NCBI GenBank assembly: GCA_029783825.1
Contig: JAREIK010011336.1
Coordinates: forward strand, 1 to 64,000
Direction of reading: 5' to 3'
Length of the DNA stretch: 64,000 bases
Source: Sapria himalayana
Lineage: Eukaryota > Streptophyta > Magnoliopsida > Malpighiales > Rafflesiaceae
Shown: one piece after another, positions 38,101 through 52,509 of the stretch
Numbering within the stretch: the first letter of the stretch is position 1
Layout of the letters: each line of letters begins with the position of its first letter
Made by a program: the position numbers and the translations under genes
Notes under the pieces: model-generated
The model's input: the letters and a program-made list of their open reading frames with translations, nothing else
Databases searched by the model: none
What the model was told of the DNA's origin: nothing

Positions 38101-41100
38101 ATTGATTGTGATTGATAAACTAAATAGATTCATATACTTATTGAAAGACTAATAAATATTCAATTTGATAGATAGATAGATAGATAAATAGACTAATAGA
38201 TTGATTGATTATTTAAATGATAGACATATTGATATAAAGATTTATAAACATATTGATAGATAAATTTATAGACATATTTATAGACACGTTTATTGATCGA
38301 TAGATTGTTGGATTGATAGACAGATTAATAGACAGATTGATAGACAGATTAATAGACAGATTAATAGACAGATTAATAGTTAGATTGATAAAAAATAGAT
38401 AGACAGATAGATTGATTGATAGAAAAATAGACATATAGATAAACATATTGGTAGATAGATAGATAGATAAATAGATAGATTGATAGATTGATTGATTGAT
38501 AGATAGATAGATAGATATATAGACAGATTGATAGACAGATTAATATAAAGATTGATAAATAGAATGATAGATAGATAGATATGTAAATAGATATATAGAT
38601 CTATAAATAGATATTTAGATAGACATATATATATAGACCAATAAACAAATAGATAGACATAAAGATAACTAGAAAGATAGATAGAATATTAGGCAGATAT
38701 AAAGACATATAGATATACAGATAGAAAGGCATATATATAGTAAGATAGATAGATTGATTGACATATAGATGGATAGATAGATAGACAAAAATTAGATAGA
38801 TAGATAGATTGATAAATTGATAGATAGATAGACAGACACACAGATAGATATATAGATAGATAGATAAGTATATATATATTTACATTTAAATATATAGATA
38901 GTTTAACACATAAATAGATAGATAGATAAAAAGATTAATAGATTGATAAAGAGATAACAGACAAATACATTGACAAATAGATAGACATATAGAAAAACAA
39001 ACAAATAGGTAGATAGTTAGATAGATAGACACATAGACAGAAAGATAAATAGATAGATAGATAGATATATAGACAGATAAATAGATAAATAGAAAGATAA
39101 ATAGACTAATAGATAGCATTTTGATGGACATATGGATAGATACACAGACAGACAAATAGTCAAGCATACAAATAGATAATAAGAGATATAGATAGATAGA
39201 CAAATAGATAGACAGAATGATAAAAAAATAGATAGATCGATAGACATATAGATAGATAGATAAATACATAAATAGATAGAATGATAGTTAAACATATAGA
39301 AATAAAAATAGATAAATAGATTGATTGATATATAGATAGATAGACATACATATAGATAGATAGATAAATAGAGTGATAGATAGATAGATAGAGTGATAGA
39401 TAGATAGAGTGATAGATAGATAGATAGACAGATAGATAGATAGATAGACAGATAGATGGATACATAGATAGATATGTAGATAGTTAGATAGATAGATAGA
39501 AAAATAGATAAATAGACAAATAAATGTATATATAAATAGATAGATATATAGATAGATAGAAAGATAGAAAAAAAGAAAGATAGATAGATAGGTTGACATA
39601 TTGAATAATTGATTGATAGATATATTGATAAATAAATTTCTAGAATGATTGAAAGACAAAATGATAAATGGATTTATAGAAAGATTGATATATAGATTCA
39701 GAAACAAATTGATAGATTGATTGATAGACAGATTGAAAGATAGATTGATACAAAAATAGATAGACAAAAAAACATTTTGATAGACTTTTTGATAGACAGA
39801 TTGATAGATAGATTGATAGACAAATTGATAAAAAAATAAGTACACTTATAGATAGATAAATAAATAGATAGATAAAGATATGTATAGATAGACACATATA
39901 TAAAGAGATAGATAGATAGATAGATAGAAATATAGATAGATAGTTGGTTAGTTAGATAGAAAGATTGATTGATTGATAGATAAATTGATAGACAAATTCA
40001 TAAAATAGATTGATAGAAAGATTGTTAGACAGATTGATAGAGAGATTGATAGACAAATTGATTGACATATTGATAGAAAGATTGATATATAGATAGATAA
40101 ATAGACAGAATGATAAATAGATAGATAGTCATATAGATAGATAGATTAATAGATAGACAAACAGATAGATAGACAGACAGATAGATATATTGATATACAC
40201 ATAAATTGACTGATAGATAGATAGATATTTATATAGATAGATAGATAGATTTATTGATAGACAAAATGATAGAAAGATTGATAGATAGAGTGATAAACAA
40301 ATTGTTATACAGATAGATAGATAGATTAATAAACAGATTGATAGACATTTTAAAAAATAGATTGATAGATAGATTAATATATGGATTGTTTCATAGATTA
40401 TTGACAGAAAGAAAGATAGATTGATAGATTGATTGATAGATAGATAGATTGATAGATAGATAGATTGATAGATAGATAGATTGATAGATAGATAGATAGA
40501 TAGATAGATAGACAAATTGCTAGATAGATAGCTAGAAAAACATCTAGATAAATAGATAGACTGATAGAGAGATAGATAGATAATAGAAAGATAGATAGAT
40601 TAATACATAGATAGATAGCCAAAAAGATAGAGAGATGTATAGACAGATTGATAGATAGATTGATAGGTAGATTTATAGACAGATTGATAGTAAGATTGAT
40701 AGACAGATTGATATACAAATAGATAGAGAGTTTGATATATAGATTGATATATAGATAGATAGACTTATTTATATACACATAGATTGCTAGATAGTTAGAC
40801 AGATAGATAAAAAGATAGATATATACATAGATAATAGATAGATAGATAGATACATTGACAGCTAGATAGATGGACAGATAGATATACAGATTATTAAATA
40901 GTTATATTGAGAAATTAATTGATAGATAGATTCACAAATAGATAGACAAATAGATAGGCACATGTATAGAAAAATGATTTACATATGGATTGACAAAGAG
41001 ATAGATAGAAAGAGAAAGATATATAGACAAATAGAAACACAGATAGACATATAAATTGATAGATAGATAGAAATAGATAATTAGATAGAAATATAGATTG

Positions 41101-42946
41101 ATAGTTAGACAAATAGAGAAACAAATAGATAGATAGATAGCTAGATAGACATATAGATAGTTAGATAGAGAGATATACTAACATATAGATAAACAAATAG
41201 ATAGATAAATAGATAGATAGAAATATAGATAGACAAATTGATAGACATACAAATAGATGGATAGATAGATACATATATAGATTGACTAATAGATAGACAG
41301 AAATACATATAGTTTGACATATAGATAGAAAGATAGATAGATATATAAACAGACATATAGATAGACAAATAAACTATAGACAAACAAAGAGAAATAAAGA
41401 AAGACAGATATACTAATAGACATATATACACAATTAGGCTGCTAGACTATTAGGTAGGTAGAAAGCGAGACAGACGAACAAACAATACAACAAATAGACA
41501 GATAGAAAGATAGATATATAAATTGATAGATAGATTAAAGATAGACAGATATATTGATTGATATATAGAGTTCTAGACAAATACATAGAAAAATACATAA
41601 AAAGATAGATAGATATATAGGTAGAAAGATAGATAAACATATAATTTGATCAATAGTTAGACAAATACATAAATAGACAAATAGATAGACAAATAGATAG
41701 AAATAATTATATAAAGATAGATAAATAGATAGATAGATAGTTATATAGTTATTTAGTTAGTTAGATAGATATATAGATTGATTGATAAATTAATATAAAA
41801 TATAAATAGAAAAATTAATAGAAAAATTAATAGAAAAATTAATAGAAAAATTGCTAGACAGATAGACAGATTGATTGATTGACAGATCAATAGATATATA
41901 GATATATAGATAGATATATAGATAGATATATAGATTGATTGATATAGAGATAGATAAACATAATGAAAGACATATAGATAGATAGATAGATATACAAATA
42001 TGTAGCCAATAGATATGTAAGTTTTTTGATAGATAAATAGATAGATATATAAAGATACAGATAGATAGATAGATAGCTAATTAGATAGATAGACAGTTAG
42101 ATTGAGAGATAGATAGACAAGATAGATAGACATATAGTTAGATAAATAGTTATATAGAAAGAGAGACAGAAAGAAATAAAGATAGATATATAGTTAGATA
42201 GATAGACAGTTAGATAGACAAATAGATAAACAGAAAGATAGATAGATAGATAAATAGATAAACAATTAGATAGACAAATAAATAGATAGATAGTTAAATA
42301 GATTTATAGATAGATTTATAGATAGATTGAAGACAAATAGATTGAAAGACTGATAGACAATTAGATAGAGAAATAGATAGGCCTATAGATAGAAAGATAG
42401 ACAAATAGATAGACTAAAAGACAAATAGACATATATATATATATATAGAACATTTAGATAGATAGATTGATAGCCAAATTATTAAAAATTTTGATAGATT
42501 GATTGAAAGACCAATTGATTGACATTTTGATCGATAGATTGATATATAGATTGATAAATAGATCTATAGACAAATTGATATATAGATTCATAAAGACATT
42601 GATAGACAGATTAAATGACAAATAGAAAGATAGACATATAAATACAAATATAGATTGATAAAAGATAGATAGATAGATAGTTAAATAGATAGACAGACAT
42701 ATAAATACAAATATAGATTGATAAAAAGCTAGATAAATAGACAGATAGTTAAATAGATAGACAAATAGAAAGGTAGATTGATAGATTGATAGATAGATAG
42801 ACAAATAGATTGACAAAAGGATAGACAAAAAGATAGATAGATAGATAGATAGATAAATATATACCTAAATAAATAAACAAATAGATATATAGATAGATAG
42901 ATAGACAGACATATATATAAATAGATAGATAGATTATTAAAAAAAT

Positions 42947-42977
<31 letters not shown>

Positions 42978-45400
42978 ATGCATATAGATAGAAAGAATGA
43001 TACATAGAAAGATAGATAGTTAGATAAATAGATTGTAAGATAGATAGTTATAAAGATATATATACATATAAATAGATAGATAGATAGATAGATTGATAAA
43101 CATATAGATAGATAGATAGATAGATTATATAGATAGATAGATAGACAAGTAGATAGATAGATAGATTTATAGTGAGACAGATAGATAGACATATAGATAT
43201 ATAAAGAGTTAGAAATATAGATATATAAATTGATAGACAAATAAGATCAATAGACAGATAGATAGATAGATAGTCAAATAGAAAGACATATAAATAGACA
43301 AAAAGATATACATATAGATAGATAGACTTATAGATAAAAAATCTATTGGGCATGTAGATAATCAAGCATATAGAATGATAAAAAGATACATAGATATATA
43401 TATATATATATATATAGACAAATAGATAGAAATATAGATAGATTGCTAGATAGATATATAGATATATTGATTGATTAATAGACAGACAAATTGATAGATA
43501 GATAGAGATAGACAAATAGATAGATGATATAGATAGAAAAATAGATAGATAGATAGATAGACATATATATTGATTGATAGATAGATAGAAATATAGATAG
43601 ATTTATAGATAGATAGATATATAAACATATAGATAGACACACATATAGTTAGAAAGATTGAGCGATAGATTGATAGAGAGATAGAAAGTTATACAGATAT
43701 TCATATAGATAGACAGATAAAATGATAGATAGACAAATAGATAAATAGATTGATAGATAAATAGATATATTGAATGATAGATAGGTATATCAACAATTGA
43801 TAGACAGATAAATAGATTAATACATAGATATAAAGAATGATAAATAGTTAGATTGAAAGATTGATAGATTGATTGATAAATAGATAGTTAAATAGACAAT
43901 AGATAGATAGACATATAGATAGACAGATAGATGATAGATAAATTGACAAATTGATGGACAAAATGATATATAGATTGATAGAAAGATTAATAGATAGATT
44001 CTTAGTCATATTAATACACAGATTAATAGTAAAATTAATAGACAGATTGATAGAAAGATTAATAAATAGATTGATAGATAGATGATTGACTAACAAATAG
44101 ATAGAAAACTAGTTAGATAGATAGATTGACGTACCTATTTATAGACAGATTTATAGATAATTTTATCGATAATTTTATAGACAAATTGATATATAGTTTG
44201 ATAGACAAATTGATAGATGGATTGATAGACATTTTAATAGTTATATTGATAGACAGATAGATAGATAGATTGATATACAAATTTATAGATATATTGATAT
44301 AGATTGATAGATAGATTGATAGATGGAAAGTTTGTCAGATTAATAGAAAGAAAGAAAGATAGGTAGATTTATAGACAGCTAGATAAATAGATTGATTGAC
44401 TGATATATATTTGACATATAGATACATAGATAGATAATAGAGAGACATATAGATAGATAGATAGATTGACAAATAAATAGACAGATAGATTGATTGATTG
44501 ATAGTGGGATTAATAGATAGATTGATAAATAGATTGAAAGAAATGTTAATAGAAAATTTGATAAAAAGATAGAAAGATAAATTTGATAAATAGATAGATA
44601 TATAGACAGATAGATAGACATATAGATAGAAATATAGATAGACAAATAGATAGACAGATATATAGATAAAAAAATATATAGATTATTATGAATATAGAAA
44701 AAAAGATAGATAGTCAAATAGATAGATAGATAGAAAGATATAAAGCTTGATAGATAGATAGTTATATATATAGATTTATAGATAGATATAAAGAGAATTA
44801 GATATACAGATAGATAGATATATAGATAGAAAGATTCATAGATAAATTGATAGATAGATTGATAGACAGATATATAGACACATAGATATAAAGATAGATA
44901 TATAAACATACAAAGAAAGAAATAGTTAGATTGACATACATACATACATACAGATAGACAGATAGATATACAAACCAATAGATAGATCAATTGTCAGGCA
45001 TGCACACAATCATGCTGGTAGATATACAAACATACATACAGATAAAAAGATAAACAAACATTCAGATAGATATATAGATAGATAGTTTGATAGACAAACA
45101 TACATATAGACAGAAAGAAAGATATATAGATAATAGATATATATACATAATGATATAAAGATAGATAGATATATAGATAGATTGATAGACAGAGATAAAC
45201 ACAATTATAAATAGATAAATAGATAGAAAGATAAAAACATAGAAAGACAATTAGGCAAAGAGGGAGATAGATAGGTTTTCTAAAAGCCATATAGACAAAT
45301 AGATAGATAGAAAGATAGGCAGATAGACTGGTAGACACGTATATGCATATATAGATAGACAAATAGACAAATAGACATGTATATAGATAGATAGAAAAAC
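34190..45400 (-). repeat. Degenerate GATA array (TATC on minus strand), 11.2 kb
   Basis: This is the same repeat class as 7340-15363 but inverted: the plus strand reads GATA/AGAT with GACA, ATTGAT and ATAT variants. All long open frames are on the minus strand and read Ser-Ile-Tyr-Leu, as the stop-free strand of the repeat dictates; the plus strand is full of TAG. Local blocks of other periods are present, e.g. AGACAGATTAATAG near 38330-38385 and AATAGAAAAATT near 41805-41850. Its left edge is the CACTA end at 34189 and its right edge is the start of element IV. Confidence 0.97.
34718..34804. repeat. Homogeneous octamer block (GATATATA)n
   Basis: About 10-11 near-identical 8-bp units inside the noisy GATA array. 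Confidence 0.95.
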
Positions 45401-45909
45401 ATATAATAGGCTAAAACTCTACCCAAAAAATTTAGAGACACAAAAACATATTTACAGATATATAAAAACAAATATTATAGACATGAACAAACACAAATTA
45501 AAGTTGATTGTTATACAGCTTCAACAAAAATCCAAAAGATGTCTAGCAATTATGTTTAGAAATAAAGAGAGTGCAAAAATAAAATATTTTTAGAATAATA
45601 AAGATAAGATAAGTTAGCCCTCTTTTTTTATAAAGTTAAAATCAGTAAATATGGGACCCATGGACTGAAAGGACCATGGTAATGTCTGAATGCATTAAAT
45701 TAGGATTTTTTTTTGTCTCACATAATGTGTCCTACAAAGATTCATACTTTGGTTAATCGGAAAAGCAAAGAACAAAACCATAATAAAAAAAATTGAAACC
45801 TGCAAAATAATATCATAATTATTTGCTACACATAGACAAAAATAAATAACAGTTTAGATATAATTCTCATAGTTAATCATCCTCATAATATTTTTAAGGA
45901 ATGCTAGCC

Positions 45910-47748
45910 TCTCCTATGAGGATTCGAAGCTGGATCTCTGAATTATTCCAATGCCACTAACTGTGACTCCATGTAGGACATCTGTTGTTGCATTACATTT
46001 TTAATTTCTTTCATCTCATAATTTATTTCTTTAATTTCTTGTATTTGTTCCATCAAATTAGTTATCTGCTCATCCTTCTTTTTTATTTGGTCTTCATAAC
46101 TACAATACGTTCATTTGTTTCCAGTGCTTGTTCTTCGACCGCTTCATCCATCATTACTAACATAGATGAATTATAAGCATGACTACTACAACAAAATGAC
46201 ACTCCCTTATAGCCGATTGCATACACTCGCTGCTTATTTTGACCTCTTATTGTCTCCAAATAAATAGGATCATAATCAATTGGTTTATGATCCATAGAAC
46301 CATCAACTTGTTGATGAGTAGCTGTCACACGTTCATCTATTAGGTCTTGAAATAAAATAGAGAAAAAAACTATTCTAGATATACAAAAAATAAAATAAAT
46401 ATTTTGCATTCAAAACAATTTTCATAATGTACTATAGTTTTATAAATTCTAATTAATATAACAATTTCTTACAGCAATCATCTGAGACTTGTTGTCAGCA
46501 TACTGACCATCAACTTTTTTCACATGTATCTTCTTGAAAATCTCATAAAAATTTGGATCTTGACTCAATTTTCCAGCCTAGAATATGTTTGTATTAAGTC
46601 ATAAAAAAAGGAAAAAAAATTTAATAAAATTAATAAACCCATGTAGAGATTTTATTTATTGGACATTAGGACAACCACAAAATATTGAAATGTTTATAAT
46701 TTTAAATTTGTACCAAATCTCGAGCATGCTCGATGCTCGACTTTGAACCTCCAGTGTGTCGACAGATTCTTGTACCTAGTCCAACTACCTCACTTCGGCA
46801 ATTTTTGTTTGCAATATCTGATTTTTTCTTCACATCTAGCTCCTCTCAATAATTATGCCACACATGCCAGTCTTCCTTTGATATAAAATCAGGCATTTCT
46901 TTCATTTTCTTTAATTTATGGATAAAATCAGAATATCGTTAAGCAACTTTGATCTCCCATAATGACTTTATCTTTCCATCAAATTTGGGTGCCCATGTGC
47001 ATTGATTCTATAAATAGAAAAATGACAAAAGAATTTATATTAACAATACGAACATAATTACTTACAGCTTGAATAATAACCAACATAAAAATTATGTAAT
47101 TAGATAAGTATTTTTCAAAGCTTTTATTTTGTTATTTTTACCTAAAAATGATTAAAATATGACTCTTTTGTCGATTCAGAAACTTTCTTCCAGGAGAAAG
47201 CTTTAGAATTAGCCATTTTTTTGAAAGCCTTTGTAATTATTGTCGAACACTTGTGAGATGGAATAAAACTATACAAATAAATAAATAATTTTGAAAATTA
47301 GCAAATCATAACAATATAAAAAAACCACTAACAGTAACATCAAAATTTTATTTTCAAGTCATTTTTACATATTTCTTTTACCTCTCATCCATAATATAAA
47401 TTTCTAACTTTACACTGACTATAGAGGAAGACACATCATTTGATAAAATCGTTGGTATTGTAAATGGGGGAACAATCGGTGTAAAATGGGTGTAGAAGAT
47501 AGAGATGGATCAAAATTGTGTGCAAGAAGCACAATGGGTGGTGGGCTTACATCTGATAAAGGTGATAGTAGAAGTCTCAAAGATGGTGATGGTGATAGAA
47601 ATGGAGATGGTATTTATGGTGTTGAAGTCTAGAAATGGTGGCTATGAGATGGTTCTGATTCTACAACACGAAGTAACATACTAAATGAATTTGGTTCATT
47701 TCTGTGTCCACGTCCACCTCCAACATGGCCGGGTCCTTTAGCAGCCAT
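45910..47748 (-). pseudogene. CACTA second protein, Ptta/En/Spm-type transposase, degenerate
   Basis: In two-gene CACTA elements this product assists transposition and binds subterminal repeats. The likely start is the ATG at 47748 (MAAKGPGHVGGGRGH), just after an acceptor-like TTGTACAACAG. A poorly conserved N-terminal part follows, then SKAFSWKKVSESTKESYFNH (about 47200-47150), SLWEIKVA (about 46970) and DWHVWHNY, a stop, then EELDVKKKSDIANKNCRS (about 46880-46800), HTGGSKSSIEHARDL, GKLSQDPNFYEIFKKIHVKK (about 46570) and IYLETIRGQNKQRVYAIGYK (about 46245-46190). A Met/Glu-rich helical tail ends near 45945. These blocks, in this order, are typical of plant Ptta/En/Spm proteins. In-frame stops, e.g. 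after HNY and after KVA, show it is dead. Several introns are inferred and their borders are approximate. Confidence 0.82.
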
Positions 47749-47889
47749 CTGTTGTACAAAATAAAACATAGAACAAAAAATAGGAATATGATGAACAAGC
47801 ATGCATTTTCGAATAAAACACACCAATATATTTCAACAACATACAAAAAGTCTTAGATAGTTTAAATTGATAATAAAATTATAACAATT

Positions 47890-48830
47890 TAATTATCGGC
47901 ATCATTGTCATCATCCAATGGATCTTCTGATATCTTGTCTAATTCCGATAGAATTTCGAACTCATCTTCAGATAGAAATTTATCATCTTCAAATTTTATT
48001 GTACCACCATTTGAGTCACATAAATTTTCTGGATATTCATTTACATTCAAAGGCTCAATATTATTTATGTCATCTTACTGGAATACTGGTATAATTTCTA
48101 TGTTTGTACTTCTTTGTTGTGATGTTGGTACTTCAAATTTTGATCGAGCTTTGATTTTGCAAATCGCCCACCATTCTTTCCTATCACGAGATAAACTCGG
48201 ATATGTACAATAATAAACCTGAGCAGCTTGAACTGTCATAATGAATGATTCATATCGATTATATCTACATTTATGGTTAGCATCCAAAAGTTTATAATCT
48301 GAAAGAATCATTGTGCCCACATTTGATGTTGGATCAAACCACTCGCACTTAAATAGTACAATCCTATTATTTTCGAGTCCGAGATACTCCAACTCAATAA
48401 CTTCTTTCAGTTGACCATAATAATCAATCTTATCTGCACTATAACCTGAGTCTTTAATGGATATACCACTATTCATTGTTGTTTTAAAAGAACCATGCCT
48501 GATTTGTGTGAAATTTATATCCATTAACAAAATACCTAGGATAGATTGTCACATATCTAAATAGGCCTTTACTTAGATTCTAAATGAAAATATTTGAATA
48601 TCCATTTAAAGGATCAATTATCTGTGACATAAATTAAAAAAAAAGTGATATTAACAAGTAAAAGATACTAATAAATTAAAATAATTCAAAAATACAAAGC
48701 TTAATAATTCTTACATAATTTTTTAACCAATTCACAAATTTAGTTTCTTGCATATTATCGACATCATTGCTGGAAATTACTGGATGGTTATAATTTAACT
48801 GCTCAATATAAATACTGCACAAATATAAAA
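47890..48830 (-). pseudogene. DUF4216 region of the element IV transposase gene
   Basis: A short exon-like stretch near 48830-48700 reads NHPVIS and KFVNWLKNYV. An open frame at 48530-48075 then contains YYGQLKEVIELEYLGLENNR, VLFKCEWFDPT and AAQVYYCTYPSL, the DUF4216 signature. After a stop at 48070, an acidic tail (NEYPENLCDSNGG, FLSEDEFEILSELDKISEDP) runs to about 47890. The open DUF4216 stretch of 151 codons is the best-preserved coding segment in the window. It is missing from element III, where the internal deletion removed it. Confidence 0.85.
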
Positions 48831-49005
48831 AGAGAGAAAAAAAAGTCTATCAATTTTTAATAATTCCTATTAAAGATAAAATTAAACTATGATTAAACCT
48901 ACAACCATTTTGGGTATACATACTCAATATATGGTGCAACCTCCTCACAATTAAGTAAAATGTAGCTCTGGGTTACTTTGTACTCATCATATGTCATATA
49001 TTTTT

Positions 49006-51595
49006 TCATTGCTCTTCTAAATGCTCTTTCAGGGTACTTAAAATAAATAGTTTGTCCACAGAATCATCTTCTACCATCACATGACCTTCATAATTCCGTG
49101 GCACATTTATATTCTTTGTATTGACATGATCCTCAAAATAATAAGAACAAAATGATGATGCTTCTCCTATTAAATATGCACTGCAAATTAAACCTTCAAC
49201 TTTTATCTTGTTTCTAACATTCAATTTCAACTTACAAAGATACCTACATCCACAATGTTAGTTTTCAATTAGATTTAATTATAATATTACTTAAAGTAAG
49301 AAATAATAAAACACAGCAAATTATATGTATTTACCTGTCAAAAGGATACATCCACCTGAATTGCACTGGCCATGCAATCCTTGCTTCATATGCCAAAAAG
49401 ACAGGCAAATGCTCCATCGAGTCAAAAAACTCGGTGTGAATATTCGTTCAAGCTTACAAATAATAAGTGGAATATCATTATCCAGCCTCACCATGTCATC
49501 TATTTTGATTTTGGTTACAATTAGCTATTTCAAAAACAAACTAAGTTCTGTAATGACCTCCCAAACAATTAGTGGAAGAAATTCACGAGATACAATTGGT
49601 ATTAAACTCTGCATAAATACATGAAAGTCATGACTTTCATTCTAAATAACTTAAATTTCTTCATATCCACATATCTACCCATATTTGACACATATCCATT
49701 AAGAATTTCAAATTTTTAACCCATTCACACAATATCTGTCTTGCCTTCTTATCAAGTGGGTAGAAAGCTTTAAAAAATTTATTTGTTTCCTCATTCAGTT
49801 TCAATTCAGGATGCCGACAATAATCATTCAGCTCTTGTCTTGATTTTAAAGTGTCTTTTATTTTTTCATCTGCAATAAGAATAGTATTGAAAACATTATC
49901 AAAATCATTTTTTTAATATGTATTACATCTAAGTTATGATGAATTAAATTAGACTTCCAATAGGGTAAGTCCCAAAATATACTACGTTTCTTGCTTCCAA
50001 ATAATTTGCCTTTTGGTCCATTACTTCCAGTAGCTTCCTTTTTAGTTACATTCTTCAAACCCAAACTCTAAATATCTGTCATAATATCATCACCTAAACG
50101 AACTACTGGTGCAACTACCATCAAAGTTTTATTTTTAGAAATGTAGTTCTATTTCTTCCAAATGGATGATTCGTAGGTAGAAACTTATGATGGCTATCAA
50201 ACCATGACTATTTACCACTAAATTTGAGGGTAAATGTATCAGAATTTGTCATACAATATGGGCATGCGAATTGTCCTATAGTACTCCAGCTAGACAACAT
50301 TGAATATGCAAGAAAGTCACTTACCATCCACATAAGGGCTGCCAGCAAAATGAAAATTTGCTTTTTTGAGATATCATATGTATTCATGCCAACATTCCAT
50401 AAATTATTTAATTCTGCAATAAAATACTGTAAGAAAACATCCAACATGTCTTTCAGATTTTTTGGTCTTGAAACTAATATTGACAAAAACATATATTGCT
50501 CCTTCATGAACAGCCACAGAGGCAAGTTATAAGGTGTCACTATCACTGGCCATGTTGAATACTATTTTCTAGATTGCCCAAATGGCTGAAATCTATCAGT
50601 GCAGAGACCTAATCTCACATTTCAACTTTCTGCTACAAAATCTTGATGTATATAATTAAAATGCTTCCAAGTAGGTGAATTTGATGGATGACCCATTACT
50701 CATTCTTCAACCTCATGCTCAGAATGCCACCTCTTATTATTTGCTAAAGCATTTTATGCATATAGTCTCTGTACTCGAGGAATTAATAAAAAATAATACA
50801 TCTTCTTAAAGACAAACATCAATTTTTGTCGCGTATCTGCAACACGAGGTGCCTTCCTAAATCAAGGATGATCACAAACCTTACAGCAAATTAAATCACT
50901 ATCACCGCCCTAATATAACATGTATCTATTTAAAAAACAATCAATATTTTCAATTGGTAGAACAATTCCTCGTAGTAACTTCATAGTATTATAAAAGTTG
51001 TTAGTAATCAAATTATTATCCGAAACAATCTCCTCCATCAGTTCTGTCACATGATCAAATAATTTCTTAGACATATGATTTTCTAACTTAATTCTCACTA
51101 GTTGAGCCATAGGTGTCAATTGTGAATTTGTTTACAATCAGGCCACAACTTTTTATCTGCAACTTTAACTATTTCATAAAATTTATAAGCTTTAGGATTA
51201 GGTGGTTCATTCATATAATACATATTGAAGTCAGCACCACAAATTCTGTGATCATTTTGTGGTATGTGTTTGATGATTTTTCACCACAAGAAAATGATTC
51301 AATACCCTCATTTTGGTCAATATTCAGAGCCATTGTACTTTCCCCATGATAAATTCAAACAAAATAATTTGGCACATAGTCATACTTAGCAAAATGATAT
51401 CTTATAGTATTTGCATCATGAAAAGAATTATTCTAACACTTGTGATGATTACATGGACACTTAATTTTTTCTCCATCCATCAATCTCGATTGACTACATG
51501 CAAAATTGATGAAAGTTTCAAGCACAGTCAAAAATCTTTATTCAAGAATCCATTAATAATACTTTTGTACTTCCACTGACAATCTGAGCTCAATT
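49006..51595 (-). pseudogene. CACTA TNP2-type transposase with DUF4218, degenerate
   Basis: Reading leftwards from about 51590: a transposase-associated domain whose start codon has become TTG (LSSDCQWKYKS), FACSQSRLMDGEKIKCPCNH in pieces, NNLITNNFYNTMKLLRGIVL (51119-50910), and a Trp-to-stop change in the CMLYW motif (MLY, stop, GGDSD). Next is the DGF block changed to DRF (about 50615), IVTPYNLPLWLFMKE and LAYSMLSSWSTIGQFACPYC (50546-50208), RSIFWDLPYWKSN and HHNLDVIHIKK (50064-49858), then DUF4218 with MEHLPVFLAYEARIAWPVQF (about 49430-49350). A 91-bp intron (49334-49244) sits at the same place as in the copy at 2047, followed by NKIKVEGLICSAYLIGEASS. The damaged start, stops and frameshifts rule out a working protein. 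Confidence 0.88.
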
Positions 51596-51880
51596 TGCCC
51601 TGTTTTATTTACAAAAAATAATGCTCAATCATAATTTTAAATAAAACATTCTATTAATTCAAAGTATACAAATAATTAAATAAACTTACATATAGATGAA
51701 TATTTAAAAATTAAATATCGTTAATATCGAGGCAATGCATTTGTAGAATCTACATTAATAGATAAAACAATTTTTAGCATGATAAAGATTAATAGATATC
51801 ACGGTTATACTAGATAAAGGGTGCAAAATGCTATAATGCAGAAGAAAGGAAAGCAAAAAAAGACTTTAATGTTTGAAGGA

Positions 51881-52250
51881 TGAGAGGGAGGGAGGGAGAG
51901 AGAGAGATAGAAAGATAAGGTGGGAAGAGAGGGAGACAGAGAAATGGAAAGATGAGGGGGGAGAGAGAGAGTGAGTGAGTGAGAGAGGGAGAGAAAAGGA
52001 GGGAGAGAGAGTCGGAGAGAAATTGTGAAAGGGAGAGAGGGGAAGAGAGTGGGGGGAAAGAGGGAGAGTGAAAGGGAGAGAGGGAGGGAGAGAAGGAGGG
52101 AGAGAGGAGGAGACAGAGAGGGGAGGTGAAGAGAGAGAACAAGCAAGAAAGAAGAGCCAAAAAAAATAACAAGAGAGAGTGTGTGACATATAAAGAAAAA
52201 GAGGAAGAGAATGACTGAAAAAACTTATAGAGGGAGAGAGAGACACATAG
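51881..52250 (+). repeat. Purine-only (GA/GGGA) tract of element IV
   Basis: About 370 bp of G and A on the plus strand, in the same position relative to the transposase as 24211-24592. Both end with AGAGAGTGTAGTGTTA-like sequence. The three overlapping Leu/Ser/Pro-rich minus-strand frames are artefacts. Confidence 0.95.
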
Positions 52251-52509
52251 AGAGTGTAGTGTTAAAATGAAGAATTATATAAAAGAAAATATTTGTTCTT
52301 TAGTGCAAACCTATCAAATATTACATTTTTTGTTATACATAAGTTCATATTTGAGCATGAGGCCCAAGGGCTGGGATTTGGTAAGAGGACGACCCTTATT
52401 TGTATTATTCCATATATGAACCCGATCAACGGACACTCTCAAGCTATGTGCTTACATATTATTAATATTATATCTCTAGCCATTAAATTTCAAGTTAGTG
52501 CAACAAAAT

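Larger units (their letters stand above)
45403..52500 (-). mobile_element. CACTA element IV, most complete copy (minus strand)
   Basis: From right to left it contains a linker (52290-52500), a purine tract, a TNP2 transposase gene with DUF4218, a DUF4216 region with acidic tail, the second CACTA gene (Ptta/En/Spm type), and a 3' non-coding region ending at ATAATAGGCTAAAACTC next to the GATA array. All genes are broken. No CACTA/TAGTG terminus is visible at 45403, so the true 3' end may have been replaced by the array. Element III is a shortened relative. Confidence 0.85.

Noticed and set aside
45905..45945. tRNA B-box-like GCTTCGAATCC on the minus strand, suggesting a SINE
   Set aside because: The flanking sequence is homologous to the tail of the second CACTA gene at 15814-15850, so it is better explained as part of that gene.
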